From: CBETVX01 sp965539935
Lineage (GTDB): Bacteria; Bacillota; Clostridia; Peptostreptococcales; Caminicellaceae
Direction: 5' to 3'
Length of the DNA stretch: 17,144 nucleotides
Assembly (NCBI GenBank): GCA_965539935.1
Contig: CBETVX010000056.1
Span: 1 to 17,144, forward strand
Shown here: positions 15,631-17,144 of the stretch, one piece after another
Layout of the letters: each line of letters opens with the position of its first letter
Position numbering within the stretch: position 1 is the first letter of the stretch
The notes under the pieces: generated by a model
Told to the model about the DNA's origin: nothing
Seen by the model: only the letters and a program-made list of their open reading frames with translations
The model's database searches: none
Position numbers and translations under genes: made by a program

Positions 15631-16308
15631 ATGACTATTATTTTTTTGTTCATACTGTATTTTATAATTAAGTTCTACCTAGAAAAACAAAAATTTGATA
15701 AGAGTGAGTATAAAAAAGAGACAGGATTATCTTTTTTAAAAGTGAGACAAGATGTTGGATATTATGGAGAATATCAAACATTTTTAAAATTAGAGAAAGT
15801 AGGAGGATATTCAAAGATATTAGCTAATATCTATATACCTAAGAAAGATAATACAACAACAGAAATTGATTTAATTTTACTGCATGAAACGGGCATATAT
15901 GTTTTTGAATCTAAAAATTATAGTGGCTGGATATTTGGCGATGAAAAAAGTAAATACTGGACTCAGACATTCAAAACAGGTAGAAAAGAGCGTTTCTATA
16001 ATCCAATCTGGCAGAATAATACCCATATAAAATACTTATATAATTTTTTAGGTAATGTAGATAGAAAACATTATAAATCTATAATTATATTTAGTGAAAG
16101 GTGTGAACTTAAGAAAATAAATGTAAATTCAGAGGTATATGTAATTAACAGATATAATTTAAATAAATTAATGAAAAAATTAATAAGTCAATCAGGGATA
16201 GTGCTAACAAGAGATGAAATAAATGATATATATAATAAATTAAAACCCTATACCTGTGTTAGCGATGATGTGAAAAAGGAACATATTAACAATCTAAATG
16301 CATCATAA
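15631..16308 (+). CDS. Membrane-anchored NERD-domain nuclease, 225 aa
   Basis: ATG 15631 is preferred, with AAGGAG at 15614-15619; the in-frame GTG 15619 lies in that site. The protein opens with one transmembrane helix (TIIFLFILYFIIKFYL, residues 2-17) and then a cytoplasmic NERD domain. Residues in order are the Glu of GYYGEYQ, the Asp of TEIDLILL and Glu-x-Lys of VFESKNY, the PD-(D/E)XK-like set, followed by WTQTF and YNPIWQN blocks typical of NERD. It begins 8 bases after the DUF2357 gene and is surely cotranscribed with it. NERD proteins are nuclease-related proteins often seen with helicases or in defence loci. Its substrate is unknown. A second nuclease in an McrBC-like operon suggests accessory DNA or RNA degradation. 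Confidence 0.88.
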   Translation: MTIIFLFILYFIIKFYLEKQKFDKSEYKKETGLSFLKVRQDVGYYGEYQTFLKLEKVGGYSKILANIYIPKKDNTTTEIDLILLHETGIYVFESKNYSGWIFGDEKSKYWTQTFKTGRKERFYNPIWQNNTHIKYLYNFLGNVDRKHYKSIIIFSERCELKKINVNSEVYVINRYNLNKLMKKLISQSGIVLTRDEINDIYNKLKPYTCVSDDVKKEHINNLNAS

Positions 16309-16390
16309 GTTTGTATGTGACTAATGTCAATAAAAATTCTAATAGTTATAATAAATCTCACCCCTTCATAATTTCTCCATATTCTTCCTA

Positions 16391-16396
16391 TATAAT
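16391..16396 (+). promoter_or_regulatory. Candidate -10 box upstream of the secreted-protein pseudogene
   Basis: A perfect TATAAT lies 44 bases before the pseudogene start, in the otherwise featureless 16309-16434 gap. No clear -35 box matches at 16-18 bases. Confidence 0.35.
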
Positions 16397-16434
16397 TAAC
16401 TCAAGAAAATAAATTTAAAATGAGACGAAGAAGG

Positions 16435-16827
16435 ATGAAAAGAAGGACAATTTTAATATTATAATTAAGAACTCTTATAATTCTAGGAAGTGTTGGAGAA
16501 GCATTTGCAGCAGAGGTAGAAGAAAATACTATAGGGTCTAGATTTGCAAAGGGTAATGGCTATAGAATGTGTACCAGTGTAGAATCATTTGAAGAATTAC
16601 TAAGTCAAAAGCTTTAACTAATTGATAAGAGAGTTGAAGAAGGAAAGCTAACTGAAGAATATGCAGAAAATTATAAGAAAATAATAACTTAAAGAATGAA
16701 CGGCTGCATGACAATAGGTAAAGATAGGGATTCTAAGGAAAGACTTGGCATTGGATTTGGAAACAATCAAGGACAAGGTATTAGAAAAGGCACAGGTTTT
16801 AGGAAAAATATTTCAAGGGACAATTAG
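16435..16827 (+). pseudogene. Broken small secreted protein (DUF2680-like), three in-frame stops
   Basis: Reading from ATG 16435, one frame of 130 codons runs to TAG 16825-16827 but is broken by TAA at 16462-16464, 16615-16617 and 16690-16692; there is no frameshift. The product would have a basic N-terminus (MKRRTILIL), a signal-peptide core (LRTLIILGSVGEAFAAE, with a likely cut after AFA), a helical part with VEEGKLTEEYAENYKK, and a glycine-rich tail (LGIGFGNNQGQGIRKG). The layout (signal peptide, 'DKRVEEGKLTEEEA..I', Gly-rich tail) resembles clostridial DUF2680 proteins. At the second and third stops, a G-to-T change from GAA (Glu) would explain the nonsense codon in context. The intact frame implies recent decay, or sequence errors. 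An upstream in-frame ATG exists at 16420. Confidence 0.8.
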
Positions 16828-16842
16828 ATTATAAAAGGAAAG

Positions 16843-16874
16843 GACTATCTCACCATAGTGGGATGGTCTTTTTT
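16843..16874 (+). terminator. Intrinsic terminator after the pseudogene
   Basis: GACTATCTCAC (16843-16853) pairs with GTGGGATGGTC (16858-16868) over 11 positions, two of them G-U, with a CATA loop and six Ts after it. Confidence 0.88.
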
Positions 16875-16915
16875 AAATAATAAGGGAATTTATAAAAAGT
16901 ATGGAACTAAATCAA

Positions 16916-16945
16916 TTTAACTCCGTCTAAATATTCGTATAGAAT
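16916..16945 (+). promoter_or_regulatory. Candidate promoter of the lipoprotein gene
   Basis: TTTAAC (16916-16921) and TATAGA (16938-16943, or TAGAAT 16940-16945) lie 16-18 bases apart, 38 bases before the start codon and after the preceding terminator. Confidence 0.4.
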
Positions 16946-16982
16946 TATAAAATATATTTAGCAGTTTAGAGGAGGGCATTTA

Positions 16983-17144
16983 ATGAAATTACAAATAAAA
17001 AATATATTTATTATTTTAATAATAGGGGTAGTTGCTTTAACATCGGCTTGTAATAATAGTTCTATAGAAGAACAGGATTTAAATTTAGTTGAGGGAACAG
17101 TTCTAATAGATACGGGAGATAGGGTATTGATAGATAAAAATTTA
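16983..17144 (+). CDS. Predicted lipoprotein (3' partial)
   Basis: ATG 16983 follows AGGAGG (16970-16975) by 7 bases. Residues 1-23 form a lipoprotein signal: lysines near the start, a hydrophobic core (IFIILIIGVVAL) and the lipobox TSAC with Cys23 as the lipid-attachment residue. A short hydrophilic linker (NNSSIEEQD) follows. The mature part VEGTVLIDTGDRVLID is cut by the window edge after 54 codons with no stop. The family is not recognised from this fragment. Confidence 0.85.
   Translation, partial: MKLQIKNIFIILIIGVVALTSACNNSSIEEQDLNLVEGTVLIDTGDRVLIDKNL

Overview
The window is a low-GC, almost entirely plus-strand stretch with strong AGGAGG-type ribosome binding sites, TAA-rich stops and short U-tailed terminators. 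This style, and the protein families present, point to a Clostridia-like Firmicute (Clostridiales/Tissierellales type). The genus cannot be fixed from the sequence alone.

Region 1 (1-8281) is one tight operon for a type III-B (Cmr) CRISPR effector: corA-like membrane protein (cut by the left edge, open in frame from base 2), cmr1, cmr2/cas10, cmr3, cmr4, cmr5, cmr6, and a small DEDDh-family exonuclease. Three of the cmr junctions are 8-nt overlaps of the form ATGNNTAA. Cas10 lacks the N-terminal HD nuclease domain but keeps the GGDD cyclase motif. The pathway is therefore likely to act through a nucleotide messenger. The CorA partner points to SAM-AMP as that messenger (known for CorA-linked type III-B systems), with CorA as membrane effector. 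The DEDDh enzyme is a candidate off-switch. No cas1, cas2 or cas6 is present in the window.

Region 2 (8282-9060) is non-coding. It holds a leader-like stretch with several inverted repeats, including a nested 12-bp perfect stem, then a very short CRISPR array (two 30-bp repeats, one 36-bp spacer, a second spacer and a degenerate terminal repeat), then a 16-bp-arm perfect palindrome serving as terminator. Repeats read left to right, ending in ATTGAAAC.

Region 3 (9073-10680) carries ordinary genes: a 73-aa membrane protein, a nitroreductase-fold protein with its own terminator, and a HIT-family hydrolase.

Region 4 (10855-16308) is a second defence-like operon: an McrB-type AAA+ motor with an MrcB_N (DUF3578) domain, an 847-aa DUF2357/PD-(D/E)XK nuclease in the McrC position, and a membrane-anchored NERD nuclease. 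It resembles a modification-dependent (type IV, McrBC-like) restriction module with a second predicted nuclease.

Region 5 (16309-17144) holds a small secreted-protein pseudogene with three in-frame TAA stops, a terminator, and the start of a lipoprotein gene cut by the right edge. Together the window reads as a defence island with two unrelated immune modules around a few housekeeping-type genes.
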